DNA from: Bacteroidales bacterium
GTDB lineage: Bacteria > Bacteroidota > Bacteroidia > Bacteroidales > VadinHA17
Length of the DNA stretch: 41,700 bases
Reading direction: 5' to 3'
Assembly (NCBI GenBank): GCA_025455395.1
Contig: JALOMO010000021.1
Location: 1-41,700 of the forward strand
Below the pieces are notes generated by a model, which ran no database searches, was not told the DNA's origin, and worked only from the letters and a program-made list of their open reading frames with translations. This document shows, piece by piece, positions 41,677-41,700 of the stretch. The position numbers were made by a program, and so were the translations under genes. How positions within the stretch are numbered: position 1 is the first letter of the stretch; the number at the start of each line of letters is the position of its first letter.

Positions 41677-41700
41677 GTTTACTTGCCTGTTAAAGCGTCG

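Overview
The window looks like a chromosomal segment of an environmental Bacteroidota bacterium, probably in the Bacteroidales/Marinilabiliales. The grounds are the TonB receptor with an N-terminal carboxypeptidase-like domain, the many lipoproteins and PorT-like barrels, the pectin-type glycoside hydrolases, and -7 boxes of the form TAnnTTTG typical of this phylum. I see no phage, plasmid, CRISPR array or intact insertion sequence. Taxonomy is inferred from gene content only. Layout, left third (1-16.6 kb): a minus-strand operon holds a DUF4212-like small subunit, a sodium:solute symporter and a third membrane protein cut by the window edge. It diverges from an FNR-like regulator that keeps four candidate Fe-S cysteines and has an FNR-box-like palindrome in its own promoter. 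Next comes a tightly packed minus-strand chain: NhaA antiporter, 2'-5' RNA ligase family protein, TonB-dependent receptor, GH106 rhamnosidase and GH28 pectinase-like enzyme. The last three form a small rhamnogalacturonan-type utilisation set without SusC/SusD. Two serine hydrolases, a YqjM-type old yellow enzyme, a YqaA/DedA protein and a GH16-like lipoprotein follow. After a gene-poor, AT-rich stretch (16.6-17.9 kb), a plus-strand series encodes a serine hydrolase, an NTF2-like lipoprotein and an FtsX-type permease. It continues with a possible four-gene envelope unit (22.2-27.5 kb): a glycosyltransferase-like protein, an Ntn-hydrolase fused to a membrane domain, a PD40 propeller protein and a Tat-exported aldo/keto reductase with two ferredoxin-type cysteine clusters. 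Right part (27.5-41.7 kb): two nearly identical small membrane proteins lie 12.4 kb apart, and between them is an AT-rich TIR-TM-TPR gene. A plus-strand run follows: serpin lipoprotein, LVIVD propeller lipoprotein, outer membrane barrel, ECF sigma factor, and an overlapping gene whose product has both an inner-membrane helix and a C-terminal barrel. A DUF5700-like metallopeptidase converges on this last gene. The final 4 kb is rich in repeats: heptanucleotide arrays (also at 27.5, 36.1 and 37.7 kb), two families of imperfect direct repeats around the second small membrane protein, a decayed tRNA 3' end joined to one repeat copy, paired perfect hairpins, and a GTGTGA inverted repeat next to an intact tRNA-Asn gene. 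The most unusual items are the FNR-like regulator/box/symporter unit, the sigma factor coupled to a probable envelope-spanning barrel protein, the membrane-fused Ntn-hydrolase, the TIR-TPR protein, and heptamer repeats that have become the C-terminal coding sequence of a peptidase.
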